Assembly (NCBI GenBank): GCA_002720745.1 | Contig: PBJO01000004.1 | Coordinates: 3,861 to 67,860, forward strand | Length of the DNA stretch: 64,000 bases | Direction of reading: 5' to 3' | From: Balneola sp. | GTDB lineage: Bacteria > Bacteroidota > Rhodothermia > Balneolales > Balneolaceae | Shown: positions 17,868-27,540 of the stretch, in pieces | Numbering within the stretch: the stretch's first letter is position 1 | How the letters are laid out: the number at the start of each line of letters is the position of its first letter | The notes under the pieces: model-generated | What the model saw: only the letters and a program-made list of their open reading frames with translations | What the model was told of the DNA's origin: nothing | Databases searched by the model: none | Position numbers and translations under genes: made by a program

Positions 17868-19080
17868 ATGCCTAAGAAAAAAATGAGGAAAACTTTCGTA
17901 TTGGATATACCTATTTCGTTGTACGATTACGAGGCGGTAAAAAATTTTCAAGACAACGAGATAGCCATTCCCATTAGCATCTTAGAAGAATTTGATACTT
18001 TTAAATAAGGCAATTCCATAACTAATTTACATGCAAGGGAATTTATTCGGTATTTGGCTCAAAGAAAAATGATCATGAAATTTTAAATGCTGAGTTGCGT
18101 CTTCGAGCCGAGAATCCTGAAGTGCGAGTAAATTTGGTCTCAAAAGACATTAATTTAAGGCTTAAAGCCCGCGCCTTGAATTTAGAGGGATAGGATTATT
18201 AGATTGTGCAAGTGGAAAATATTAATTAGCTGTACAAGGGATAAACCGAGCGTTTTCTCGAAGACGCGTCAATTGCTGCCAAATTTTATGAAAAAGGGAA
18301 ACTCAATCCCGAAGAACTTATAGAATAAACACCCACATCGAATCATGTCTACATTTTTAAAAGCCAAGGTTCATCGGCATCAGGATGGTACAATTCAAAC
18401 AGAGGATTTATAGAAAATATCGAGATAAAGAATATTTATGGTATTCATCCCAAAACGCAGAACAACATTTTGCAATGCATTCACTAATTAATCCAAATGT
18501 ACTGTCAACTTCCATTACTAGCTCTGCAGGTACTGGCAAAACACTTCTTGCCTTAGCCATAGCTTTAGAGCAGTGAAGTAACTTTAAGCAAATATACCTC
18601 GATCGACCTATCATACCATTAAACAACCGGGATATTGGATGCCTTCGGGATAATGCTAACACCAAAAAAGATCCCTATATGCAGCCATTACGGAATAATC
18701 AAAGTTTCATAAAAAATTAATTCAAAGAAAATAGCAAGTAATACAAAAGAATTAATGAAATAGTGCAAGCCGATAACCTTTGTATCATTCCACTAGCATA
18801 CATAAGAGATCGAAGTTTATCAAATGTGATTTTCATTGTTGATGAAGCCCAAAATCTTACTCCCTATGAAATCAAGACTATCATTACGCGAGCGGGTGAG
18901 AAAACCAAAATTGTATTTATTGGAGATATTTTCCAAATTGATATAATCTATTTAGATGCCGAAAGTAACGGACCTTCCTATTTGGTTGATCGTATGCACA
19001 GCTGTCCCCTTTATACCCATACAAATTAAGAAAAAGGGGAGAGCTCAGTTTTAGCTAATACAGTAAACAAACCACCGTAG
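17868..19080 (+). pseudogene. Decayed PhoH-family protein (PIN domain plus PhoH ATPase)
   Basis: The stretch spells a PhoH2-like protein spread over all three frames. 17868-18008 reads KTFVLDIPISLYDYEAVKNF and IPISILEEFDTFK, the PIN start, ending in TAA where lysine is expected; NLHAREFIRYL follows in the same frame. From 18071 another frame gives PEVRVNLVSKDINLRLKARA, then [20 protein letters not shown], and after a shift NAEQHFAMH, Walker [17 protein letters not shown] (about 18526) and stop TGA at 18574. After more stops (18718, 18739) come [24 protein letters not shown] (given here in part as the Walker B region, 18781-18858) and [15 protein letters not shown]. The tail KGESSVLAN is in a third frame. 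Multiple stops and shifts make it nonfunctional. Confidence 0.9.
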
Positions 19081-19147
19081 AAGCCTGATTTTACCCATTG
19101 TGAACTATCTAGATCTTGGAAGAAAATTTTCGATAACTAATGGACAA

Positions 19148-21484
19148 TTAATTAGACCAGTTATTGGCGTCTAAAAAGGATTCAGCATGCTCTGGCTGGA
19201 GTCGTTCGGTCAGATAGCGCATACGAATTTTATTGTAATGCGCACCGTATGCCCCACGAAAGCCATGTCGGTTATCTGGATAAAACATTACATCAAATAT
19301 TTTATCTGCTCGAACTAATGCGTCTATAAGCATGATGCTATTTTGTGGATGCACATTATTATCGGTTGTCCCATGAATAATGAGTAAATCTCCTCTTAGT
19401 TTATCAGCGTAGGTCATAGCTGAGCCAGCATCATAGCCCTTTTTATTGGCTTGTGGGGTATTCATAAAGCGCTCGGTATAAATAGTGTCGTAACTTCTCC
19501 AATCCGTTACCGGAGCTCCTGAAACACCGACATGAAATAGATTGGGATAACGTAAGAGTAACATTGCAGTAGCATACCCTCCATAAGAATGTCCGTAGAC
19601 GCCTACTCTAGATCCATCGGCATAAGAACGTTCGGAGATATGAGCAACAAATGCCGCATAATCATCTATCTCAATTGTACCTAACTTGCCGTAATGTAAA
19701 GTAGCAAAATCTTTACCTCTATTACCCGAACCCCGATAATTAGCACGTATCACTATATACCCGAGCTGCGCTAATCGTTGATAGCTGTCGGCATTTTTAT
19801 ATCCGTTGGTTACATCCTGATAGGCGGGCCCACCATATAATGGAAGTAGAATAGGATAACTTGTTGAAGAATCAAAATCTGCCGGTTTATACACTAACCC
19901 AACCAATTCGGTCTGACGATCTGCCGCTTTAAAAACCACCTGCTCAGGAGCTTGCAACCCTTGCTCAACCACTCGTTCTACATTCATTTTTTGCAGGCTT
20001 CGAACTAATGAACCATCGGATTTATGTAAGTCTGCGGTATAGGGACGATCGAAAGAGGACGATCGTGAAATATAGTATTCTGCTGCCTCATTCATAGAGA
20101 TTGTGTGGCGACCATCGGACTCAGAAAGCTGAGTTGATTCCCCATCAAGAGTTACTACATGAAAATACTCGTCTAAACCCATATTGTGGTAAGCCGTATA
20201 ATAGACTAGACTGTTTTTTTGGTCTACACGCACAACCGATCCCAAAGGATTATTACCGCTAGTTAATTTGCGGACTAAACTACCATCAAAATTAAAAAGA
20301 TATAATTGGTTAAATCCGGTTTGCTCAGAAGTCCACAAAAATTGCTCGCCGTCTTTTAGCTGATAAAAATTATCATGCAGGTTAATGTAGGTATCCTCTT
20401 GCTCGGTAAATAGAGTACGTACTTCTTGAGAATCGAGTGAGTAAGATAAAAACTCTAAATTATCTTGCTTTCTGTTGAGTCGTCGAAAGGTTAATTCTTT
20501 GGAATTTTCTCTCCATATGGGACGCACAATGTAGGTATCAGGACCGCTATTGGTTGGGATCTGCTCCACTTTTCCGGTTTTTATATCTACAATAAACAGA
20601 TTTACAGTCGGATTGGCCTCTCCAGCCTTAGGGTAGCGTTCTAGTTCGAGACCTGTTTCAAATTCCAATTCATGAATAATTGGGTATTGATAGACATCAG
20701 TTTCATTGTACTGCAAATATGCAATTTTTTTATTATTAGGTGAAAACCAATAAGCATCTCGCTCCCCAAATTCTTCGGGATACACCCAACTTGGGCGACC
20801 ATTCATTTGTTCTTCACTACCATAGGTTAATCGTTTTTCTTCCTGAGTTTTGGTGTTGACTAAATAAATATCATAGCCTTTAACATGAGCAAACCAATGA
20901 TAGTCATGAGAATACGTACCATTCCAAAGCTGACTTGTTTCCATACGCCGCATTAGTTCTTCGGTATAGGGTGCTCGCTCCACTTCTGGCTTGTAGAGAG
21001 CGCGTAGAGTTAAATCCTCCAAATGAAAAACATGGTCTTGTTCGTTGTATACAAAAAAGATGGCTTTGTTTTGCATCACATAATCAAAACGAGAAAATGG
21101 CAGAGCCTGAAATTTTATTCCATGCTCCTGCTCTAATAGTTGCGTTAATATTCGAACCTGTCGATCAGATAATAAAGGGCTTCTATCCTGTGTCTGAGGA
21201 TCTACGGCGAAAAATTCTGTACCTCCATCAACCTGTTCGGTTTCCAAATATCCTAAATTGCCAGGTAGCCACTGAATATTTGCGGTGCCTTCGTACTTTA
21301 CGAAACCAGGGGTGCCCATCTCTTGATAAAGGTTATACCCTCTTAATTGATCTTGTGCATATACTAAATCAGGTGCAGAAACTACGTAAGTGTGTAAGGA
21401 GGTATAAAACGCCAAAAATGCAAATAAGTAATTTCTGATAGACATTTTAAATATGGTTTTTTTGAAGTGAATATGTTGAATCAT
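19148..21484 (-). CDS. S9-family dipeptidyl-peptidase IV-like serine peptidase, secreted
   Basis: 778 residues, or 765 if the ATG at 21445 is used; both give a hydrophobic signal segment (SIRNYLFAFLAFYTSL). A DPP-IV N-terminal beta-propeller follows, with WVYPEEFGERDAYWFSP, whose EE pair matches the residues that hold the substrate amino terminus. The C-terminal alpha/beta-hydrolase domain has serine in GVYGHSYGGYA (about 631), aspartate in IIHGTTDNNVHP (about 707) and histidine in DNRHGF (about 740). It should release X-Pro or X-Ala dipeptides from peptides in the periplasm or outside. It is monocistronic and lies downstream of murI. Confidence 0.93.
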   Translation of the reverse strand: MIQHIHFKKTIFKMSIRNYLFAFLAFYTSLHTYVVSAPDLVYAQDQLRGYNLYQEMGTPGFVKYEGTANIQWLPGNLGYLETEQVDGGTEFFAVDPQTQDRSPLLSDRQVRILTQLLEQEHGIKFQALPFSRFDYVMQNKAIFFVYNEQDHVFHLEDLTLRALYKPEVERAPYTEELMRRMETSQLWNGTYSHDYHWFAHVKGYDIYLVNTKTQEEKRLTYGSEEQMNGRPSWVYPEEFGERDAYWFSPNNKKIAYLQYNETDVYQYPIIHELEFETGLELERYPKAGEANPTVNLFIVDIKTGKVEQIPTNSGPDTYIVRPIWRENSKELTFRRLNRKQDNLEFLSYSLDSQEVRTLFTEQEDTYINLHDNFYQLKDGEQFLWTSEQTGFNQLYLFNFDGSLVRKLTSGNNPLGSVVRVDQKNSLVYYTAYHNMGLDEYFHVVTLDGESTQLSESDGRHTISMNEAAEYYISRSSSFDRPYTADLHKSDGSLVRSLQKMNVERVVEQGLQAPEQVVFKAADRQTELVGLVYKPADFDSSTSYPILLPLYGGPAYQDVTNGYKNADSYQRLAQLGYIVIRANYRGSGNRGKDFATLHYGKLGTIEIDDYAAFVAHISERSYADGSRVGVYGHSYGGYATAMLLLRYPNLFHVGVSGAPVTDWRSYDTIYTERFMNTPQANKKGYDAGSAMTYADKLRGDLLIIHGTTDNNVHPQNSIMLIDALVRADKIFDVMFYPDNRHGFRGAYGAHYNKIRMRYLTERLQPEHAESFLDANNWSN

Positions 21485-21585
21485 AATTAATTCTATTTCA
21501 AGTTATGTTTGTAACTTAGGCTTGACTTTAACGGTTGTTCTAAATATTTGTTAAGCAGTGAAGCCGCCCGGTTACTTAATGTTAC

Positions 21586-22425
21586 TTAAAGCCTTTTATC
21601 AAGATCTCTGACTATTTCGATATTGGTCAAGGGTTTACCTAAAAATCGTTCTGCAAGTTCCTGAAATCGTTTTGGTCTATCACTTACATAACAATTAAAA
21701 AACCCTCCTTGAGTATTACATCCTCCATGCTCTACTAAATACTGCTTAGCCGACGCCGCTATAGATTCTGCCGAATCTACAATACTCGTCTCCTTAGAGG
21801 GCAATAAATCTATTATCAAATTAGTAAATAAAGGGTAATGAGTACAACCTAAGATTAAGGCATCAAGGGAATGCGGATCAAATGCTTGAACATACTCCTT
21901 CATGGTTAGTCGTGCGACCTCATGCTCAATCCATCCTTCTTCAGCTAAAGGAACCAACAGAGGACAGGCTTGCTGAATTACCTTTACTGAACCAAGCTGC
22001 TGAATTAAGGCTGCCTCATAGGCTTTGGACTGAACCGTTGCAATGGTTCCAATTACCCCAACGGTAGGGGTAGCTCCCAATCCAGATTCAGAAATAGTTT
22101 GAGCACCAGCACTAATTACATCCAAAACAGGAATAGAACCAGCCCGAAGTATAATGTCTTCCTTTGCCGACGCAGAAACCGTATTGCAGGCTATCAATAT
22201 CATTTTAACACCCTTATCCATCAAAAAATGGGTAATTTCAAGGGCATAGTTGCGTACAGTTTCCTCGGATTTCACTCCATAGGGTACTCGCGCAGTGTCC
22301 CCAAAATATACTATGTCCTCATTTGGAAGCACTGCTTTAACCGCTTTTGCCACTGTAAGCCCACCAATTCCGGAATCAAAGATTCCAATGGGTCTGTGTT
22401 GGTTATGTAGTATATCGCTGGTCAA
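21586..22425 (-). CDS. murI: Glutamate racemase
   Basis: 279 residues. The N-terminus has IGIFDSGIGGLTVAKAV and VYFGDTARVPYG. The two catalytic cysteines are in LIACNTVSA (about 78) and LILGCTHYPLF (about 192). The enzyme makes D-glutamate for peptidoglycan in the cytoplasm. The start appears to be TTG at 22425; no in-frame ATG precedes the conserved core closely enough to replace it. It is divergent from the TonB-dependent receptor, whose start lies within 70 bases. No regulatory motif is evident in the short gap. Confidence 0.94.
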   Translation of the reverse strand: MTSDILHNQHRPIGIFDSGIGGLTVAKAVKAVLPNEDIVYFGDTARVPYGVKSEETVRNYALEITHFLMDKGVKMILIACNTVSASAKEDIILRAGSIPVLDVISAGAQTISESGLGATPTVGVIGTIATVQSKAYEAALIQQLGSVKVIQQACPLLVPLAEEGWIEHEVARLTMKEYVQAFDPHSLDALILGCTHYPLFTNLIIDLLPSKETSIVDSAESIAASAKQYLVEHGGCNTQGGFFNCYVSDRPKRFQELAERFLGKPLTNIEIVRDLDKRL

Positions 22426-22493
22426 GTGTCTGAATGATTACAAGCTATTTATTGTATGTAATGTATAAATTTATTTACGCTTTATTCAATTGT

Positions 22494-24722
22494 ATGATAC
22501 TAAGATTTAATTTTTTTAGAGCTACTTGGGTGCTCACATTACTGTTCGTGGTCACCTTACTTTCTACTGAGAGTGCGCAATCTACCCCACAAAAGTCACT
22601 TAATACTGCTAAAGTAGATACCATCATTCAGGTTATTGATTTCAAAGAAATCTTTGTTATCGGATTCCTACACAATCAACGACTATTAGATACTCCGGGG
22701 TCTATTCAAACACTAGACCCTGCCGATTTTAGCACCCAAGATCAGCATTCTCTACGAGGTGCTCTTGAAAAAGTCTCAGGACTTCGTTTTGAAGAAAGAG
22801 CCCCGGCCAGTTATCGAATTGCCTTGCGTGGAAGTTCACTTAGGGCTCCATTTGGTATTCGTAACATTAAAATCTACTGGAATGATTTCCCCCTAACCGA
22901 GCCTACTGGGTCTACCTTCTTAAATCTACTGGATCCTATACAATTTCGCGAAGCAGAAGTGTTAAAGGGGCCATCGGGGAGTTTATATGGCGCAGGAAAT
23001 GGAGGGGTATTACTTTTTCGAAGCTTTCCATTATTACCAAAACCTACAACCATTAGGCCCTATATATCTTCTCAAGAATCCATTTCTCGGTCCACTATAT
23101 CAGAAGTAAAACGGGGTCGCACTACCATTCAACAGCAAACCGAAATTGGGGCTTATGGTAGGCAAATTTTTGGGAGCCGTATTGTAAAAGAAGATGAGCA
23201 TTCTCAGATCGGACTTCAATGGGCACAATCACAACTAGACGGCTATAGGATGCAATCTGCAATGGACCGATCCATACTTGAGTTCAGTGGCCGGTTCAGA
23301 GTCCCAGAAAACGCTCAAACACTCTCTGCTCACCTAATGCACAGCGACCTGGTCTATGAAATCCCAGGTGGCTTGAATGCCAATCAATTTGAAGATAACC
23401 CACGACAAGCTCGACCAGGGAATCGGTTTGTATTAAGTAGTGAGGACGCTGAGGCTGGAATTGATCATGAAGCGATTCTAGCAGGAGTTCATTGGGACTG
23501 GGCCTTTTCAAAAAAATGGAACCAAAGAATCTCTTTATTTGGCAGTTCATCCAGCTTTGAAAACCCGTTTAATTTAGATTATAAGGTAGATAAAAGAATA
23601 AGTGGTGGATTTCGTGGGCTTTGGTCTTGGGAGCCAGAAAACTCAAGATCCTCAAGACTCTCCGAACCACGTTTGCGCTGGGATACAGGAATAGAATTTC
23701 ACCGAGGCGCTTACGATGCCAGAAACTATGGAAATAAAATGGGAGAGGTAGACACTCTAAATTTTGACGATCGAATTCACGTAGATCAACTCCTTGTATT
23801 CAGTTCTATTCAATGGCAGATTAATCCTTCCCTTCGCCTTCAATTTGCACAAAGCGTGAACGACCTTAATTACTCTATAGATCGTCTTTTTGCAGCTCAT
23901 GGTTATGGAAAAACGGGTACCATTGATCGCACTTTTAATTTACAATGGATTCCTAGAATAGGGTTAAACTATCGCCTCAATACTGAACTCACAACTCATT
24001 TTAGCCTTGCTCGCGGTTTCTCACCACCTACACTCGAAGAAATTCGCACAAATGAAGGTACTGTAAATAAAGGTCTGGAAGCTGAAATTGGCACTAATAT
24101 TGAATGGGGTGTTCGCGCCTACTTATTTAACAAGCGATGGTTTATTGATGGTAGCCTATTTTACTTCTGGTTGAAAGACGCCATTGTTCAGCAGCAAACC
24201 GAAAGAGGTACCTTGATTTTCCTAAATGCGGGCGAGACAACCCAACCCGGTGCGGAACTGCGAATAGAAGGTAGTATCAGGGAACTTGATTATATCTTTG
24301 CGGGCAGTTATTACCCCTTTGAGTTCAAGAGCTATCAAAACAATCGAGGTGTATTTGACGGTAATGCGCTGACAGGAGTCCCAAAAACGCAATTTTTACA
24401 ACAGCTAATTGCAGAGCTTCCCGCAGGTATTAATCTGCAATTATCACATCAATACCAGTCAGAACTACCCTTGGATGATGCCAATACTGTATTTGCGGAT
24501 GCACATCATCTTCTACGAGCACAAATGAGTTGGGATCATCAATGGAGCGCTTCCCTATTTTCTCGAATATACCTAGCGATAGACAACCTGACTAATAGCT
24601 CCTACAGTTTAGGATATGATACCAACGCATTTGGAGGAAGGTACTATCAACCAGCAGCAATGAGGCATGGATATGCCGGGATTCAACTAAAATGGTCATT
24701 AAGAGCTATTGGACCTGATTAA
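22494..24722 (+). CDS. TonB-dependent outer-membrane receptor
   Basis: 742 residues from the ATG at 22494. The open frame extends to 22434, but this start places a clean signal peptide (ATWVLTLLFVVTLLSTESAQS, cleaved near AQS) at the N-terminus. The plug domain has DTPGSIQTLDPADF, LRGALEKVSGLRFEER, RIALRGSS and VLKGPSGSLYGAGNGG. The barrel follows, with FSLARGFSPPTLEEIRTNEG and a terminal YAGIQLKWSL strand. No CarboxypepD-like or SusD partner is present, so the cargo is unknown; the plug looks like the siderophore/vitamin class. Its 3' end overlaps the convergent lipoprotein gene by 17 bases. Confidence 0.92.
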   Translation: MILRFNFFRATWVLTLLFVVTLLSTESAQSTPQKSLNTAKVDTIIQVIDFKEIFVIGFLHNQRLLDTPGSIQTLDPADFSTQDQHSLRGALEKVSGLRFEERAPASYRIALRGSSLRAPFGIRNIKIYWNDFPLTEPTGSTFLNLLDPIQFREAEVLKGPSGSLYGAGNGGVLLFRSFPLLPKPTTIRPYISSQESISRSTISEVKRGRTTIQQQTEIGAYGRQIFGSRIVKEDEHSQIGLQWAQSQLDGYRMQSAMDRSILEFSGRFRVPENAQTLSAHLMHSDLVYEIPGGLNANQFEDNPRQARPGNRFVLSSEDAEAGIDHEAILAGVHWDWAFSKKWNQRISLFGSSSSFENPFNLDYKVDKRISGGFRGLWSWEPENSRSSRLSEPRLRWDTGIEFHRGAYDARNYGNKMGEVDTLNFDDRIHVDQLLVFSSIQWQINPSLRLQFAQSVNDLNYSIDRLFAAHGYGKTGTIDRTFNLQWIPRIGLNYRLNTELTTHFSLARGFSPPTLEEIRTNEGTVNKGLEAEIGTNIEWGVRAYLFNKRWFIDGSLFYFWLKDAIVQQQTERGTLIFLNAGETTQPGAELRIEGSIRELDYIFAGSYYPFEFKSYQNNRGVFDGNALTGVPKTQFLQQLIAELPAGINLQLSHQYQSELPLDDANTVFADAHHLLRAQMSWDHQWSASLFSRIYLAIDNLTNSSYSLGYDTNAFGGRYYQPAAMRHGYAGIQLKWSLRAIGPD

Positions 24723-27399
24723 TCGTCCAGCATCGCAATCCATCTCTAGTTAAAGCCACTAACTCCTGCTGACCATCTCCATTTAAATCGACGAACATAG
24801 GATAGCGTATGGATGCTGTTGGTAGTTCAAACAATCGCTCTTGAGTGATAATCGTCCAAGCAAATAATCGGCCAAAGCTACCTGCTAATCCAATATCCAA
24901 GTTATTGTCTCCATCTATATCTACAAAATGTAGATCGCTTTGAGAGGTAACAGATTGCCCAATAGCAAAGTTAGCTACTAACTTAGCTTCATCAGTATAT
25001 AAAAAGACCGATCCACTCTCACTAACCATCGCATATATATCTTTCCTAAAAAAACCTGTACTGTCCTTGAGCAACACGGAAGGATAATGGTTTAGCGATA
25101 TTAATGGCGCCGTACTTACAGGAATCCCCTGGATTTTTAGAGAGTCTTGTTGAAGTTGTAAGATCTGACGGCTGCTATCGGACCAAATTGGTTTAGTATC
25201 GAGGCCATAAAAAACTCCATCGGCCCCGGTCCCTCTCCATTTTTCGTCATATACAAAAGGGTCAGACATTAAAGGAGCTGGAAAAAACACAGGATACCCT
25301 TCTTTAACCTTTCCCTTGCTATTCCAACTATGAACTGAGTTTTCTGCATGGGCTACCAACACCCATTCATCCTCCCACTGGGTATGTAAAATAGTGCTGC
25401 GAACAGACGCATTCACTTTCTGCGGCCAGCCCAGTATATTTTGCCCTCGACCATCCAGTACATGCACAGATCGGGCAGCCGTACCAATGACCAATTCTGG
25501 GATTCCGTTACGTAGTACGTCGGTCACCAACAAGGGGGTAGTTATTTCCTCACCTACCTCAATTGGAAATTGAGGTAGTAGCAATCCATTCGTATTCCAC
25601 GCGTAGATCTTAGTACCCGCTGCTTGCATTATTATTTTTTGGCCATTTCCATACCAATCATACACTAATGGACTTCCTATGGGTATATCCTGTCCAGTTT
25701 GCACTCGGAAAACCTCAGTTCCATCAAAAGCTACTGCGATGACTGTACCATTGACGGTGGTTGCCAACACCTCCTGAGTCGGACTCCCCATCACATCCAC
25801 TGCAATAGGAGTAGCAACCAATGAATCTGCACTTAGCGGCCATACCCACAGTTCTTCATAGGGCTGTTCTTGTCCTTCCAGGGTAAAAGTATTTAACACA
25901 AATCGAGTACGATTCGATTGCGGTATTCGCTGCATTTGCATCATAGCGCCATCAAAACCCTGAAGAAAAGGTTCCAAAGATGCATCAGGCATTAGCATCG
26001 GGGCCAAGAATTGGTTAAAGTCTTTTGAAGAAAACCATATAATCGCGGATCGATTCTCCCATCCGTTATCCAATAATTCTCGGTAATGATTTTCATAATA
26101 CACAACTCGACGACGTCTACGATCGGCTTCTACCGTTTCCACTAAGCCCTTACGAGCAGCCAAAATAATTGCATCCCCGGAAAAATTCACATAAAAATTA
26201 TCATAAGAGGACAAACCTCCACCAAATAATTCTGCTAGCAAATCACTTTGCACATAGTAACTCTGATCTACTTTTCGCACCATTCCTTCTTCGGCCCACT
26301 GTTCAAACTGTTGCTTAACAATCCCAGGGTTTTGTAACAGACGCATAAACAAAAACTCCCCAGTAGCAGCCACCCCCGATTCGGCATAACTAACCACTCC
26401 AAATTCTTCATCCGTACTCAGCGCTAAGCCTCTGTAGAGTTCAGGTTCTGAGAGCAATAATGAGTCCAACGAGGATGAAGCTGCATTTTTCATATAGGGC
26501 GAAAATTTGAGTGGATAATGCATTATTGCAAAACCGGCTGCATTGGAGGCAATGTAACGATCAAGCTCAATAGAATGATTGCCATGGGTTAATGATCGCA
26601 CTAAAGTAGATGTTGCCGAATCGCTCTGACTAAACTGTGCTCTGAGTACGAATCCGTCCCTGTTTTCATTCAAAACACCTTGAATTTTTACCGCCGATAA
26701 TCCGTCAGTCGCGCCCTTAATAATTGGACGATAGCGAATTTGAAATAGTTGTTCTACCCATTCATCCAAATTTTGGAGCACCACCCATTGTTCTGCTGGC
26801 TTTATACGATCCGCTGAAATCAGCGGTACGTCCATACCAGCTCGCTTACTATTTTTACTCTGCTCTTCCAAGCCAGAATCACCAAAATCCGAGTATAAAT
26901 AATCATTGCCCATGTATGCCGCCAAAGAGCGTTCAACTACCCCTGAATAGGCTGAAATTATCCAATAATCGTGTATATTGGCTGCATATAAAAAACCATA
27001 TGGCGTTAACAAACGATGAATAACAACTTTACCAAAACGATAATTGTTTTGAGTTAGTGGTTCATAAAATAGGGGTGCCCACTCCTCTATCTCTTCATCG
27101 GTTTCAAATATCCAAAGAGTGGTATTTCGGGTCGATGTAGACCGAACAATTGCCACCGCTTTGAGGACTAAATTAGAATGTATTTTTTTTTGAATAAAAT
27201 CCAAAGCAATTAAAGGCACACTTGATACAGGATCTAGTAGTCTCATATAAGATTCCTGACTTAGTTGCTGAAGGCTTATACCTTGACTGGGTGTAATTAC
27301 CCATCGAGCATCTTTAGGTAGCGAAAAAGTCCAATGTTGCTGCTTTATCTCAGAGCAACTCATGATTACAAGTAATGCTAAACCAATCCAAATACGCAT
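24706..27399 (-). CDS. Large lipoprotein with C-terminal beta-propeller/FG-GAP-like repeats, function unknown
   Basis: 897 residues. The N-terminus MRIWIGLALLVIMSC is a lipoprotein signal with the acylated cysteine at 15. Residues 30-520 form an all-alpha/beta region that loosely resembles DUF3352-type envelope proteins (uncertain). From about 530 on there are propeller-like repeats: PTQEVLATTVNGTVIAVAFD, PELVIGTAARSVHVLDG, DIDGDNNLDIGLAGSFGRLF and DLNGDGQQELVAL, the last two with FG-GAP/calcium-type DxDGDxxxD motifs. It is probably held on the outer membrane. The last 17 bases overlap the end of the receptor gene on the other strand, so mRNA ends could pair. I cannot name a function. Confidence 0.82.
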   Translation of the reverse strand: MRIWIGLALLVIMSCSEIKQQHWTFSLPKDARWVITPSQGISLQQLSQESYMRLLDPVSSVPLIALDFIQKKIHSNLVLKAVAIVRSTSTRNTTLWIFETDEEIEEWAPLFYEPLTQNNYRFGKVVIHRLLTPYGFLYAANIHDYWIISAYSGVVERSLAAYMGNDYLYSDFGDSGLEEQSKNSKRAGMDVPLISADRIKPAEQWVVLQNLDEWVEQLFQIRYRPIIKGATDGLSAVKIQGVLNENRDGFVLRAQFSQSDSATSTLVRSLTHGNHSIELDRYIASNAAGFAIMHYPLKFSPYMKNAASSSLDSLLLSEPELYRGLALSTDEEFGVVSYAESGVAATGEFLFMRLLQNPGIVKQQFEQWAEEGMVRKVDQSYYVQSDLLAELFGGGLSSYDNFYVNFSGDAIILAARKGLVETVEADRRRRRVVYYENHYRELLDNGWENRSAIIWFSSKDFNQFLAPMLMPDASLEPFLQGFDGAMMQMQRIPQSNRTRFVLNTFTLEGQEQPYEELWVWPLSADSLVATPIAVDVMGSPTQEVLATTVNGTVIAVAFDGTEVFRVQTGQDIPIGSPLVYDWYGNGQKIIMQAAGTKIYAWNTNGLLLPQFPIEVGEEITTPLLVTDVLRNGIPELVIGTAARSVHVLDGRGQNILGWPQKVNASVRSTILHTQWEDEWVLVAHAENSVHSWNSKGKVKEGYPVFFPAPLMSDPFVYDEKWRGTGADGVFYGLDTKPIWSDSSRQILQLQQDSLKIQGIPVSTAPLISLNHYPSVLLKDSTGFFRKDIYAMVSESGSVFLYTDEAKLVANFAIGQSVTSQSDLHFVDIDGDNNLDIGLAGSFGRLFAWTIITQERLFELPTASIRYPMFVDLNGDGQQELVALTRDGLRCWTINQVQ

Positions 27400-27540
27400 A
27401 AGTTAAATCTACCTATTTTTGCTGTTCTGCAATATCAAACAATCCTTTTCAGTATTTTAGTTTAAATATACGGTCTTTCATTAATCTCTTATAGAAACAT
27501 AAGGTATTTTAAGGTAAATGAGTTTTTTGAACCCATTTTT

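Noticed and set aside
17868-19080. Reading the fragments as several small functional genes
   Set aside because: The fragments align in order along one PhoH-type protein; none has its own start site context, and Walker A and B are separated by stops.
20935-21438. 167-residue open frame on the plus strand inside the S9 peptidase gene
   Set aside because: It is antisense to a conserved peptidase region, has biased composition typical of a shadow frame and no domain features.
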